Origin: an uncultured Clostridia bacterium | Lineage (GTDB): Bacteria > Bacillota > Clostridia > Christensenellales > Borkfalkiaceae | Reading direction: 5' to 3' | Length of the DNA: 64,000 bases | Assembly (NCBI GenBank): GCA_944328445.1 | Contig: CALVHO010000001.1 | Span: 1 to 64,000, forward strand | Shown: positions 8,870 through 17,643 of the stretch, in pieces | Layout of the letters: each line of letters begins with the position of its first letter | Position numbering within the stretch: position 1 is the first letter of the stretch | Position numbers and translations under genes: made by a program | Notes under the pieces: generated by a model | Told to the model about the DNA's origin: nothing | Databases searched by the model: none | The model's input: only the letters and a program-made list of their open reading frames with translations

Positions 8870-8977
8870 CCCATCGGCGCCGCCCTTTTGCAAAATTTTT
8901 GTAAAATCCCCGCGGGCGCGGCGTACGCGGCGGCCGCGCGGCAAAGGCGCGGGCGCGTTCACGCCCACGCGCATAGG

Positions 8978-9481
8978 CTACTCCCCCTCGGCCAGAAAGC
9001 CGCGGGCGCGCAGCTCGACCTCGATGCGGTCGAGCACGGCCTCGCTGTCGGCGGAAACGGTGTGGTAGTGGTAGCCGCCCGTCACGTTTTTGAGGGGGAC
9101 GGAGACGCCGCTTTCCAGCTTCTGCATGAATTCGTCGGCCGCGCGGCGGGAGGCGATGTGCATGGGGGCGACGATCTTGCCGTACACCTTGTGCCACACG
9201 AACACGTCCTCCACCCTGCCGCCCGCGTCGGCGACGAGGTAGAGCTCCTCGCGCACCTCGGCGTCGGAATGGTGCACCTTGAACACGCGCGCGTGCCCCG
9301 CCCCCGCGGCTACGTAGCCGCGGTTGGTGGAGAGAATGCGCGCCCCCTCCGCGCGCAGGATGGCCACGTCCTGCACGATGACCTGCCGCGAGACGCCCAG
9401 CTGCCGCGCCAGCGCCGTGGCCGTGCAAGGCTCCCGGCCGAGCGAGCGCAGGATCTCTTTGCGCCTGTCTTCCCCGTTCAT
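8978..9481 (-). CDS. niaR: NiaR niacin-responsive repressor (HTH plus 3H domain)
   Basis: A 167-residue repressor. Residues 1-60 are a helix-turn-helix (ATALARQLGVSRQVIVQDVAIL); residues about 65-165 are the 3H domain named for three conserved histidines, seen here in FKVHHSD, VFVWHKVYGK and GGYHYHTV, which bind a metal and nicotinic acid. In Firmicutes NiaR represses NAD synthesis and niacin uptake genes when niacin is plentiful. It is the last gene of the nadA-nadB-nadC-niaR operon, 7 bases after nadC, so it should repress its own synthesis. Confidence 0.92.
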   Translation of the reverse strand: MNGEDRRKEILRSLGREPCTATALARQLGVSRQVIVQDVAILRAEGARILSTNRGYVAAGAGHARVFKVHHSDAEVREELYLVADAGGRVEDVFVWHKVYGKIVAPMHIASRRAADEFMQKLESGVSVPLKNVTGGYHYHTVSADSEAVLDRIEVELRARGFLAEGE

Positions 9482-9488
9482 GCCGCCT

Positions 9489-10361
9489 TCACCCCCGCTC
9501 TGCGCCCTCTTCCACGGGGTGCAGGTTTTTCAAGGAGACGTCGAGGATGGGCGCGGAATGGGTCAGCGCCCCGCAGGATACGATGTCGGCGCCGATGCCT
9601 TTGAGCCGCGCCGCGTTTTCGGCGGTGACGTTGCCCGAGATCTCCACCAGCGCCCGCCCCGCGACGAGCGCCACGGCCGCCTTCATGTCCTCGTCGGACA
9701 TGTTGTCGAGCATGACGATGTCGGCGCCCGCCTCCACGGCCTCGCGCACCTCGTCCAGCGTTTCGGCCTCGGCCTCGATCTTCATCGTGAACGGCGCATG
9801 CGCCTTGGCCGCCAGCACCGCCGCCTTCATGCCGCCCGCGGCGCCGATGTGGTTGTCTTTGAGCAGCACCGCGTCCGAAAGGTTGAAGCGGTGGTTGCCG
9901 CCCCCGCCCATGCGCACGGCGTACTTTTCAAAGATGCGCATGTTGGGGGTGGTCTTGCGGGTGTCGGCAAGGCGCAGGCCGCTGCCTTCGAGCAGACGGA
10001 CCATATTGGCCGTGTAGGTGGCGATGCCGCTCATGCGCTGCAAAAAGTTGAGCGCGGTGCGTTCGCCCGTGAGGATGGCGCGCATGTCCCCGCGCACCCG
10101 CGCCAGCCGCTGCCCCTTGTGCACGCGGTCCCCGTCCTCGGCGCAAAACTCCACTTCGACGCCGCCGAGGATGGCAAACACCCGCGCGAACACGGGCAGG
10201 CCCGCCACGACGCCGTCCTGCTTGCAGATGAGCTCCGCCTCGCCGCGGACGGGGCCTTTGAGCACGCTGTTGGTGGATACGTCCTCCCCCGTCACGTCCT
10301 CGGCGAGCGCCATGCGGATGAGCTCGTCGGCGCGGATCTTCATGGAAATTTCGTCAATCAT
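9489..10361 (-). CDS. nadC: Quinolinate phosphoribosyltransferase (NadC)
   Basis: A 290-residue enzyme, normal length, that converts quinolinate and PRPP to nicotinate mononucleotide, CO2 and pyrophosphate, the third step of de novo NAD synthesis. Conserved blocks: TGERTALNFLQRMSGIAT, TRKTTPNMR, GGGGNHRFNLSD followed by LLKDNHI, and the C-terminal barrel motif EISGNV. The ATG at 10361 has GGGAGG six bases upstream and overlaps the nadB stop by 8 bases, so the two are translationally coupled. Confidence 0.96.
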   Translation of the reverse strand: MIDEISMKIRADELIRMALAEDVTGEDVSTNSVLKGPVRGEAELICKQDGVVAGLPVFARVFAILGGVEVEFCAEDGDRVHKGQRLARVRGDMRAILTGERTALNFLQRMSGIATYTANMVRLLEGSGLRLADTRKTTPNMRIFEKYAVRMGGGGNHRFNLSDAVLLKDNHIGAAGGMKAAVLAAKAHAPFTMKIEAEAETLDEVREAVEAGADIVMLDNMSDEDMKAAVALVAGRALVEISGNVTAENAARLKGIGADIVSCGALTHSAPILDVSLKNLHPVEEGAERG

Positions 10362-11640
10362 AACAGGCCTCCCTTTCCGCCTCTTCGCGGACAGACTGTG
10401 CGTAACGTTCTTTGAGGGCCGCGTAGGCGCGGCAATCTTCGAGGTCGGGCGCGGGCGCGGCCTCCGCCGCGGGCAGCGCGGCCATGGCGGCCGCCGCACG
10501 GCGCGCCCAGACAAGGCTTTCGAGCAGGGAATTGCTCGCGAGCCTGTTCTTGCCGTGCACGCCGTTGCAGGCCGTTTCCCCCGCCGCAAACAGCCGCCGC
10601 ATGCTCGTGCGGCCGTCGAGGTCCACCTTGACGCCGCCCATGAAATAGTGCTGCGCGGGGACCACGGGGATGGGGTCCTTGAACACGTCATACCCCTCTT
10701 GCAGGCAATGGGCGCAGATGGTGGGGAAGTGTTCGCGCAGCGTGTACGCGCCGACGGGGCGCATGTCCAGCCAGACGTGGCGGGTGCCGTCCTTTTTCAT
10801 CTGCGCGCGGATATCCCCCGTGACCACGTCCCGCGGCATCAGCTCGTTGCAGAAGCGCCGCCCGTGCTTGTCCAGCAGCACGGCGCCCTCACCGCGCACC
10901 GATTCGGAGATGAGGAAGCGCCGCCCGCCCTTTTCGGTATAGAAGGTGGTGGGGTGGATCTGCACGTAGTTGACGTGCTCCACCGCCACGCCGTGGCGGA
11001 GGGCGAGGGCGACGCCGTCTCCCGTGAGGTGGCGGAAGTTGGTGGAATTTTCAAACAGGCCGCCCACGCCGCCCGTGGCCAGCAGCACCGCCTTGGCGTA
11101 CACGGGGGAAAGCGCGCCCGTGGCGTTTTCGCGCACGACGCCGCCGAAGCACTCGCCGCCTTCGGCGATGAGGTCGACGAGCTCGCAGTTTTCGCGGATG
11201 ACCGCGTTGGGCAGGGCGCGCACGGCGGCAAGAAGGCAGCTCGTGATCTCCTTGCCCGTCACGTCGTCGTGGAAGAGGATGCGCGGCCGCGAATGGCCGC
11301 CCTCGCGCGTGAAGCGGAAATTCCCCTCCCCGTCCCTGGCAAAGCGCACGCCGCGCGAGACGAGCTCGGCGATCATGGAGGGGGAACTTTCGATCATCAG
11401 CCGCACGGCGGCCTCGTCGTTTTCGTAGTGCCCCGCGCGCATGGTGTCCTCAAAATACCCCGCGAAGTCCTCCTGCCCGCGCAGCATGCAGATGCCGCCC
11501 TGGGCGAGGAAGGAATCGCTCTCGTCGGCGGCGGCCTTGCTCAGCAGCAGCACGCGCGCCGAAGCGGGCAGGTTCAAGGCGCAGCAAAGCCCCGCCACGC
11601 CCGTGCCCGCGATCAGATAATCGTACCCGTTTTCAGCCAT
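10354..11640 (-). CDS. nadB: L-aspartate oxidase (NadB), short form
   Basis: A 428-residue flavoenzyme that oxidises L-aspartate to iminoaspartate, first step of de novo NAD synthesis, passing it to NadA. The N-terminal dinucleotide fold (GTGVAGLCCALNL) binds FAD; later blocks HDDVTGKEI, TGDGVALALRHG and GVHGKNRLASNSLLE are diagnostic. Many family members run to about 500-540 residues; here the chain ends soon after the FAD domain, so most of the C-terminal helical domain is missing or reduced. The ATG at 11640 follows GAGGG; an alternative ATG at 11652 overlaps the nadA stop codon but lacks a binding site. Confidence 0.95.
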   Translation of the reverse strand: MAENGYDYLIAGTGVAGLCCALNLPASARVLLLSKAAADESDSFLAQGGICMLRGQEDFAGYFEDTMRAGHYENDEAAVRLMIESSPSMIAELVSRGVRFARDGEGNFRFTREGGHSRPRILFHDDVTGKEITSCLLAAVRALPNAVIRENCELVDLIAEGGECFGGVVRENATGALSPVYAKAVLLATGGVGGLFENSTNFRHLTGDGVALALRHGVAVEHVNYVQIHPTTFYTEKGGRRFLISESVRGEGAVLLDKHGRRFCNELMPRDVVTGDIRAQMKKDGTRHVWLDMRPVGAYTLREHFPTICAHCLQEGYDVFKDPIPVVPAQHYFMGGVKVDLDGRTSMRRLFAAGETACNGVHGKNRLASNSLLESLVWARRAAAAMAALPAAEAAPAPDLEDCRAYAALKERYAQSVREEAEREACYD

Positions 11641-11648
11641 ACGTTCCC

Positions 11649-12551
11649 TCATTTTGCAAGTTCGAGCATGCGTTCGAGCGGGCGCAGGGCCGCCCGTGCC
11701 TGCGCCGCGGGGAGAGAAACTTCGCCGCTGCCATCGCGCAGGCAGGCCAGAACGCGCGCGGGCGTGACGCGCTTCATGTCCGCGCAGGGCGGCGTTACGG
11801 GGTAAAAGCGCTTGTGCGGGCAGCGGCGGCGCAGCTCGAACAGCACCCCCGGCTCGGTACAGACGATGTACTCCCCTTCCGCCCCCGCCGCGGCGCGGGC
11901 CACGATCTCGGCGGTGCTGCCCACAAAGGCCGACAGTTCGCGCACGGCGGGCAGGCATTCGGGGTGGGTCAGGACAGGCGCCTCGGGATGGGCAAGGCGG
12001 GCGGCGGCGACGTCCTCCGCGCGCACCGCCACGTGCACGGGACAATGCCCGCCGAGGAAGAGGAAATTCTTTCCGGGGCAGGCGGCCTGCACGAAGCTGC
12101 CGAGGTTGTCGTCCGGGATGAACAGGATGTTGCGCTCGGGCAGGGCGGAAACGATCTTCACGGCGTTGGAAGAGGTCACGCACACGTCGCTGACCGCTTT
12201 GAGCGCGGCGGTGGAATTGATGTAGCAGACGACGGCCAGGTCGGGCGTGCGCGCGCGCACGGCCAGCACCTGCTCGGGCGAGGCCATGTGCGCCATGGCG
12301 CAGTCCGCCGCGGGATCGGGCAAGAGCACGCGCCGCGCGGGGTTGAGGATCTTGGCGCTCTCGCCCATGAACCGCACCCCGCAAAAGAGGATGGTGCCCT
12401 GCCCCGCCGCGGCCGCAGCCTTGGCCAGGTAGTACGAATCTCCCACGAAGTCGGCCGCGGCCTGCACCTCTTCGTCCACATAGTAATGCGCCAGCACGAC
12501 GGCGTCTTCCCGCGCTTTCAGCCGCGCCAGTTCTTCGGCAAATCCTTCCAT
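11649..12551 (-). CDS. nadA: Quinolinate synthase (NadA)
   Basis: A 300-residue 4Fe-4S enzyme that condenses iminoaspartate with dihydroxyacetone phosphate to quinolinate. The likely cluster cysteines sit in FCGVRFMGESAKIL, THPECLPAV and the C-terminal RRRCP; VLAHYYVDEEVQAAADFVGDS is the N-terminal signature and CYINSTAALKA, TSSNAVKIV and FIPDDNLG are substrate-site blocks. First gene of the NAD operon. The ATG at 12551 follows AAGGGA; the longer upstream reading is not protein-like. Confidence 0.96.
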   Translation of the reverse strand: MEGFAEELARLKAREDAVVLAHYYVDEEVQAAADFVGDSYYLAKAAAAAGQGTILFCGVRFMGESAKILNPARRVLLPDPAADCAMAHMASPEQVLAVRARTPDLAVVCYINSTAALKAVSDVCVTSSNAVKIVSALPERNILFIPDDNLGSFVQAACPGKNFLFLGGHCPVHVAVRAEDVAAARLAHPEAPVLTHPECLPAVRELSAFVGSTAEIVARAAAGAEGEYIVCTEPGVLFELRRRCPHKRFYPVTPPCADMKRVTPARVLACLRDGSGEVSLPAAQARAALRPLERMLELAK

Positions 12552-12680
12552 GTTCCGGTCCCTTTTCCCTGTATTCTCCCGCGGGCCGCAGCGCCCGCCC
12601 GCGCGCAAAACGCGCGCGGAGCCCGTTTGCATAAGCTGCCCGCGCGTGTAAGCCGCGCGCGGGCCGTGTTTTTACACAGT

Positions 12681-12709
12681 ACTATACACAAAAAATTGAC
12701 AGCTGTCAA
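12681..12709 (-). promoter_or_regulatory. NAD operon promoter with palindromic candidate NiaR operator
   Basis: On the minus strand TTGACA (12704-12709), 17 bases, TATAGT (12681-12686). The -35 box is half of the perfect 14-bp palindrome TTGACAGCTGTCAA (12696-12709), and TGTGTA/TACACA half-sites lie around the -10. A repressor on the palindrome would exclude RNA polymerase; NiaR, encoded in the operon, is the natural candidate. Bases 12710-12865 of the surrounding 419-bp gap hold only GC- and purine-rich sequence with no gene. Confidence 0.72.
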
Positions 12710-12865
12710 GACAATGGGGCCGCTTTCCGCGCTTTTCCCCCTTTTTCCGCCAACGCGCGCCGCGGGAAAGGGCGCGGGCGGGGCGAGGCACACGGAGGGC
12801 GGGCGAGGGCAAACGGAGGGAGGCGGCAACCAAAGCGGCCCCGCGCCGCGGAAAAAGGCGCAAAA

Positions 12866-12903
12866 CGGCCCCGCGCCGCGGAAATTTCCGCGGCGCGGGG
12901 CCG
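12866..12903 (-). terminator. Terminator of the gltX-kinase-regulator operon
   Basis: A perfect 38-bp palindrome (19-bp arms, CCGCGG core sequences, AAATTT centre) followed on the minus strand by TTTTGCGCCTTTTT, about 70 bases past the response-regulator stop. One arm is repeated at about 12836-12854. Confidence 0.7.
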
Positions 12904-12970
12904 TGAGTACAGTACGCCCGCCCGTACGGCGGGGCGGGGCCGAAAGCGCCGCTTAGACGGCGGGGCGGGT

Positions 12971-13618
12971 TCAGCCGCCCAGAACTTCCTTCATCTTTTC
13001 GATGGCGGAGGGGCGGCCGTCGCAGCCGAGCTTCATGTAAATGGCGCTGATGTAGTTGCGCGCGGTGCCGTCCGACAAGTTGAGCGCCGAGGCGATCTGG
13101 CGGTTGTTGAAGCCCTCGTAGAGCATGAGGGCGATCTCCACCTCGCGGTCGGAAAACCCGAAGGCGCGGCGCAGGCGCAGTTCGCGGTCGGCGGTGACCA
13201 GCCGCGCCGAATCGGCCACCTTTTTGGCGATCTTGGCGGGCAGGATGGTATCCCCGCGGTAGGCGTTGACGATGGCGTCGACGAGGGCGGGGGCGGAAAT
13301 GTCCTTCAACAGGTAGCCGCAGGCGCCGTTGCCGAGGGCGCTGAGGATGTAGTCGCTGTCGTCAAAGGTGGTGAGGATGAGCACCTTGACCTCGGGGTGG
13401 CGCTTTTTGATCTCGCCCGTGGTGACGACGCCGTTCATGTCGGGCATGCGGATGTCGAGCAGCACGACGTCGGGCACCTGCTCCTCCATCCGTTCCAGCG
13501 CCTCGCGGCCGCTGTGGGCCACGGCGATCACTTCGAGCTTATCCGACGAGGAGACCACGCTGCGGATGCCCTCCGACAGGATGACCTGGTCGTCCACGAT
13601 CATGACTTTGATCTTCAT
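12971..13618 (-). CDS. NarL/LuxR-type response regulator
   Basis: A 215-residue two-component regulator. Receiver domain 1-120: acidic pair D9-D10, phosphorylated D55 in VVLLDIRMPD, T83 and K105. C-terminal LuxR-type helix-turn-helix about 150-210 (FSDREVEIALMLYEGFNNRQIASALNLSDGTARNYISAIYMKLG). Its start overlaps the upstream kinase gene in ATGA, so the two are coupled and are partners. The signal and target genes are unknown; NarL/LiaR/DesR-type pairs often monitor the envelope. Confidence 0.93.
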   Translation of the reverse strand: MKIKVMIVDDQVILSEGIRSVVSSSDKLEVIAVAHSGREALERMEEQVPDVVLLDIRMPDMNGVVTTGEIKKRHPEVKVLILTTFDDSDYILSALGNGACGYLLKDISAPALVDAIVNAYRGDTILPAKIAKKVADSARLVTADRELRLRRAFGFSDREVEIALMLYEGFNNRQIASALNLSDGTARNYISAIYMKLGCDGRPSAIEKMKEVLGG

Positions 13619-15090
13619 TGTACGCTCCCTCCTTGGCCCGCGCCCCGCGCGGCCTGTTGCTCCGCGGCGGGAGAGCGGAAGGCGCCCTCCCCCGCCCCGC
13701 GCGCCTTTTTCACGCTCGCGGGGAGGCTGAGGCGGATCTCGAACCCTTCCCCTTCCTCCGAGGAATAGTGGACCATCCCGCCCATCGACTCGGCCTTGAC
13801 GCGCATGCCCGAGAGCCCGAAGCCCTCTTTGAAGGTCTTCCTGTCGACGCCTTTGCCGTTGTCCGAGAGCAGAAATTCGATGTAGTTGCCCTTGTCCTCC
13901 AATTCAAACAAAAAGGCGGTGCCGCCGCCGTGGCGGATGCCGTTGGAGAGCCCCTCGCGCAGGGTATTGGCGATGAACCGCTCGGCCTCGCCGCTCAGCT
14001 CCATGTCGTCGATCTTGCTGCGCACGGTCAGGTAGGTGCCCGCGCTCGTCTCTTCGAGGATGTTTTCGAGGTATTCTTTGAAGGTGACGTTCTCGCGCTT
14101 GCCCGAAAGCAGGTGCACCGAGAGGCGGAGCTCTTCGAGGCAGTTTTTGGCCTGGATGTTGGCGGCCGCGATGCAGCGGCGGGCCTCCTCCTTGTCCTTA
14201 TCGACGGCCAGGCGCGCCGCCTCCGTCTGCATGATGACGGTGGTCAGCGAATGGCCGGCCGTGTCGTGGATCTCCTTGGCGATGCGGTTGCGCTCTTCGA
14301 GCAGGGTGGCCTCTTCGAGCTTGTCGTAAGCGCGCAAGAGCTCGTTGCGGCTCTCTTCGAGGTCGGCCATGTTCTGCTCGATCTGCCTGTTTTTCCGCCA
14401 GACGGTCATGGAAAAATTGAACATCGCGAAGTGCAGCGCCAGCACGATGAGCGCCACGAAATACTGCGACGAGATCATGAACGCCGACGCGAGCGTCTTG
14501 TTGATGACGGATACGACGATGTACCAGGCCGTGTAAACGCCGAAGTTCACGCCGAAGTAGATGACCGAATGGCGCAGCGAGGGCGAGGAGAGGTAGAAAT
14601 CGGAAAGCACCAGCGCGTACACCACGTAGATGTACGAGACGCCCGAAAAGAAGCCGAACGCCACGAGAAAGACGGAGTCGGTCACGAACCAGCCGATGCG
14701 GCGGGCGTACGGCAGCGGCAGCAGCTTGCAGCCCGCCGAAAGGACGAGCACGGCCGCCGCGGGGATGGAGGCGTACGCCGTCCAGGCAAAGGGCGCGGAC
14801 CCCTCGAAGGCCGCCCCGCAGATGATGGAGCACATCACCGCCAGCACGATGAGGATGCCCACGCGCGCCACGGTGAGCATGCGCTCGGCCACGTCACGCC
14901 CCGCGCCCTGCGCGGGCTTTTGCTCGGCGGGTTTTTGCCCGGCGGGCACCCCTTCCCCTGCCGGAAGGGCGGGGCCCTCCTGCGCCGCGGCTGCGGCATT
15001 TGCTGCCGCGGGCTGTTCCGCCGCGGCCTGCGGGGAGGCCTCTTCCTGCAAGGAAGGCCCGTTCACGCCCTGCGGGAGGGGGCCGTTCAT
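13615..15090 (-). CDS. Sensor histidine kinase, HisKA_3 (NarX/LiaS/DesK) type
   Basis: A 491-residue membrane kinase. An unusual Ala/Pro/Gln-rich, probably disordered N-terminal tail (1-68) precedes about five or six membrane helices (about 72-230), a coiled coil (235-265), the phosphorylated H275 in NRIAKEIHDTAGHSLT, and an ATPase domain with REGLSNGIRHGGGT (N box) and DNGKGVDR plus GFGLSGMR (G boxes). There is no large extracellular domain, so it probably senses within or near the membrane. Its ATG overlaps the gltX stop codon and its stop overlaps the regulator start, both in ATGA. Confidence 0.9.
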   Translation of the reverse strand: MNGPLPQGVNGPSLQEEASPQAAAEQPAAANAAAAAQEGPALPAGEGVPAGQKPAEQKPAQGAGRDVAERMLTVARVGILIVLAVMCSIICGAAFEGSAPFAWTAYASIPAAAVLVLSAGCKLLPLPYARRIGWFVTDSVFLVAFGFFSGVSYIYVVYALVLSDFYLSSPSLRHSVIYFGVNFGVYTAWYIVVSVINKTLASAFMISSQYFVALIVLALHFAMFNFSMTVWRKNRQIEQNMADLEESRNELLRAYDKLEEATLLEERNRIAKEIHDTAGHSLTTVIMQTEAARLAVDKDKEEARRCIAAANIQAKNCLEELRLSVHLLSGKRENVTFKEYLENILEETSAGTYLTVRSKIDDMELSGEAERFIANTLREGLSNGIRHGGGTAFLFELEDKGNYIEFLLSDNGKGVDRKTFKEGFGLSGMRVKAESMGGMVHYSSEEGEGFEIRLSLPASVKKARGAGEGAFRSPAAEQQAARGAGQGGSVQ

Positions 15091-16538
15091 GCCTGTTCCA
15101 GCTGCGCGGAAGCAGCCGCCAGGCGGGCAAGGCAGCGTTCCCTGCCCAAAAGTTCGGCCATCTCGCTGGCGCCGCCGGGGGTGTTTTCACGCCCCGTGAG
15201 GGCGACGCGCACGCACCAGAGCACCTGGCCGTTTTTCAGCCCGTGTTCCTGCGCCAGCGCCACCAGCGCCTCGTAGAGGGGGGCGTTTTCAAACGCCGCC
15301 ACGCCCGCCAGGCAGTCCTTGGCCCAAGGCAGCACCGCGCGGGCGACGGAGGCGTCCGTCTTCATCTTTTTGTTGGTGTACAGCGCGGGGTCGACGGGCC
15401 CGTATTCCTCCAAAAAGTCGATCTTGGCGGGGATCTCGCTCAATATCTCCACCCGCGTTTGCAGGATGCGCAACAGCTTTGCCTCGTCGTACTTGCCGAA
15501 GGCCTTGCTCCGTTGCAGGAAGGGCCGCGCGCGGCGGGCGAACTCTTCCGCGCTCATCTCCTTGATGTACTCGCCCGAAAGCCAGCGGAGTTTTGGCTCG
15601 TCGAAGATGGCGGGAGACTTGTTGATGCCCGCCAGCGAAAAGCTCTCGCACAGTTCGGCAAGGCTCATCTTTTCGCGGTTGTCCTTGGGGCTCCAACCGA
15701 GCAGGGCGATGTAGTTGACGATGGCCTCCTCGATGTAGCCCTTCTGCACGAGGTCCTGGTAGCTCGCGTCGCCGTTGCGCTTGGAGAGCTTTTCGTGCGC
15801 GTTTTTCATGATGGGCGGCAGGTGCACGTACTGCGGGCGCTCCCAGCCGAAGGCGTCGTACATCAGGTTGTACTTGGGGGTGGAAGAGAGGTATTCGCTG
15901 CCGCGGATGACGTGCGTGATGCCCATCAGGTGGTCGTCCACCACGTTGGCAAAGTTGTAGGTGGGCATGCCGTCGCTTTTGAGCAGGACGCCGTCCTCGA
16001 TGTCCTTGAAGTCGACGCTCACGTGGCCGTAGACGAGGTCGTCGTAGCTGCCGCTGCCCTCTTCGGGCACGTTCTGGCGGATGACGTAGGGTTCGCCCGC
16101 GGCCAGCTTTTTTTGCACCTCTTCGGGGGAAAGGTGCAGGCAATGCTTGTCGTAACGGCCGACGCCGTTTTCGTCTTTGAGGGAATCGAGGCGCTCCTTG
16201 CCGCAGAAACAGTAGTACGCGCCGCCGCGGGCGACGAGCTCCTCGGCGTATTGTTTGTAGATGTCCGCGCGCTCGCTCTGCACGTAGGGCCCGCAGGGCC
16301 CGCCGATGTCGGGGCCCTCGTCGTAGCCGATGCCCGCGTCTTTGAGGGTGTCGTAGATGATCTGCACAGCGTCCGCCACGTAGCGCTTGGCGTCGGTATC
16401 TTCCAGGCGCAGGATGAACTTGCCGCCCTCCTTGCGGGCGAACAGGTAGCCGTAGAGCGCCGTGCGCAGGTTGCCGATGTGCATGTACCCCGTAGGGCTG
16501 GGCGCAAAGCGGGTGCGCACCTCTTTTTTATCTTGCAT
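15087..16538 (-). CDS. gltX: Glutamyl-tRNA synthetase
   Basis: A 483-residue class I synthetase that charges tRNA-Glu. HIGH-type motif PSPTGYMHIGNLRTALYGYLFAR near the N-terminus and KMSKS-type motif EKLSKRNG; C-terminal anticodon-binding helical domain present; length normal. The ATG at 16538 follows GAGAGG, and upstream in-frame sequence is not conserved in style. The stop codon overlaps the start of a histidine kinase gene, an uncommon partnership that ties kinase expression to a translation gene. Confidence 0.97.
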   Translation of the reverse strand: MQDKKEVRTRFAPSPTGYMHIGNLRTALYGYLFARKEGGKFILRLEDTDAKRYVADAVQIIYDTLKDAGIGYDEGPDIGGPCGPYVQSERADIYKQYAEELVARGGAYYCFCGKERLDSLKDENGVGRYDKHCLHLSPEEVQKKLAAGEPYVIRQNVPEEGSGSYDDLVYGHVSVDFKDIEDGVLLKSDGMPTYNFANVVDDHLMGITHVIRGSEYLSSTPKYNLMYDAFGWERPQYVHLPPIMKNAHEKLSKRNGDASYQDLVQKGYIEEAIVNYIALLGWSPKDNREKMSLAELCESFSLAGINKSPAIFDEPKLRWLSGEYIKEMSAEEFARRARPFLQRSKAFGKYDEAKLLRILQTRVEILSEIPAKIDFLEEYGPVDPALYTNKKMKTDASVARAVLPWAKDCLAGVAAFENAPLYEALVALAQEHGLKNGQVLWCVRVALTGRENTPGGASEMAELLGRERCLARLAAASAQLEQA

Positions 16539-16662
16539 GAAAATGACCTCTCTTGTCTTTGGATGAAAGCCGCGGGCCGCCCGTTCACGGCAAGGCTTCC
16601 GTGAAAAAGCGTTCGCGGTAAAGCGGTTGCAAAACGGCGTCCGCAAAAGGCGCGGGGCGCGT

Positions 16663-17340
16663 TCAGCGGGACAAAACTTCCTCGAAGCGGCCGCTGCGGT
16701 AATAGCTGTACACCTCGCCGCCCGCGACGATGACGCAGTCGCACAGGCGCACGCCGAGGCCCGCGCACAGCTTCCACAGTTCGGCCACGGCCTCGTCGTC
16801 CTGCGCGGAGGGAAGAACGCTGCCGCTCGGGTGGTTGTGAGCGGCGATGACGTTGGCGGGCCGCTGCGAGGCGATGAAGCGGGCCAGCACGGTCAGCTCC
16901 TCGCCGACGCGGTCGGGCAAGACGTCGGTCAGCGTGTGGGTGCACATCAGGTTGCCGTTGCGGTCTGTGAGATAAAATTCCAGCTTTTCGGAGCCGATGC
17001 CCGCGAAACGGGCGGCGGCGAACCGTTTGAGCTCGTAAAAATTGTACAGGCGCACGCGCTCTTCGGACGCGCTTTGCAGGCGGCGCAGCAGGCGGCCCGC
17101 CAGGTAGATGTGCTCGGCCGTTTCGGGGCCGATGCCCTCCACCGCCATGAGCATGCGCGGCGTGGCGGAAAACACGCAGGAAAGGTCTCCGAAGACGTCG
17201 AGCAGGCGGTGGGCGATGGGATTGGTGTTCCTGCGCCCGATGCGCGCGTAGAGGAACATCTCCAACAGCTCGCAGTCGGTCATGGCTTCGTCTGCCGAAA
17301 ACAGTTTTTCGCGCATGCGGCCTCTGTGCCCTTCGTGCAT
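16663..17340 (-). CDS. radC: RadC/YeeS-type JAB1-MPN domain protein
   Basis: A 225-residue protein with an N-terminal helix-hairpin-helix-like part (ELLEMFLYARIGRRNTNPIAHRLLDVFG... VEGIGPETAEHIYLAG) and a C-terminal JAMM metal site in AAHNHPSGSVLPSAQDD. The family was named for a DNA-repair link that has been withdrawn in E. coli, so the real role is unknown. The ATG at 17340 is preceded by GGGAGG. It has its own promoter and is upstream of gltX with a 124-base gap. Confidence 0.93.
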   Translation of the reverse strand: MHEGHRGRMREKLFSADEAMTDCELLEMFLYARIGRRNTNPIAHRLLDVFGDLSCVFSATPRMLMAVEGIGPETAEHIYLAGRLLRRLQSASEERVRLYNFYELKRFAAARFAGIGSEKLEFYLTDRNGNLMCTHTLTDVLPDRVGEELTVLARFIASQRPANVIAAHNHPSGSVLPSAQDDEAVAELWKLCAGLGVRLCDCVIVAGGEVYSYYRSGRFEEVLSR

Positions 17341-17415
17341 GCCCGCGTCCTCCCTTTCCCCGCCCGCGCGGGCGCACGGCGCGCCGCCGCCTGGACCTTG
17401 CGGGGTTTTTTTCTT

Positions 17416-17444
17416 ATTTTAGCATACTTGCCCCCTTTGTACAA
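17416..17444 (-). promoter_or_regulatory. Promoter of radC
   Basis: On the minus strand TTGTAC (17439-17444), 17 bases, TAAAAT (17416-17421) with an upstream TGC (extended -10). The 17445-17566 part of this 303-bp gap is CpG-rich filler with no visible gene. Confidence 0.65.
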
Positions 17445-17566
17445 CTCTTTTGCGCGCCCGCGCGCATTTTTTACCCGCGGGCGCGCCCGCGCGCGGGTTT
17501 GCGCCCGCCCCCCGCCCGCACACCCGCGCCCGCGCCCGCGCGGAAAGAACCCACAAACGGAAAAGG

Positions 17567-17599
17567 GGCGCGGCGGCGGGCATAGCCCGCCGCCGCGCC
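17567..17599 (-). terminator. Terminator after spoIIQ
   Basis: A 15-bp perfect stem (17567-17581 with 17585-17599) around ATA, flanked by CCCCTTTTCC on the minus side and by TTTTT on the plus side, so it may work in both directions. It lies about 45 bases past the spoIIQ stop. Confidence 0.75.
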
Positions 17600-17643
17600 T
17601 TTTTGCGCACGCGCGTTCACCGGTATCGCAAGCGCACGGGCGC

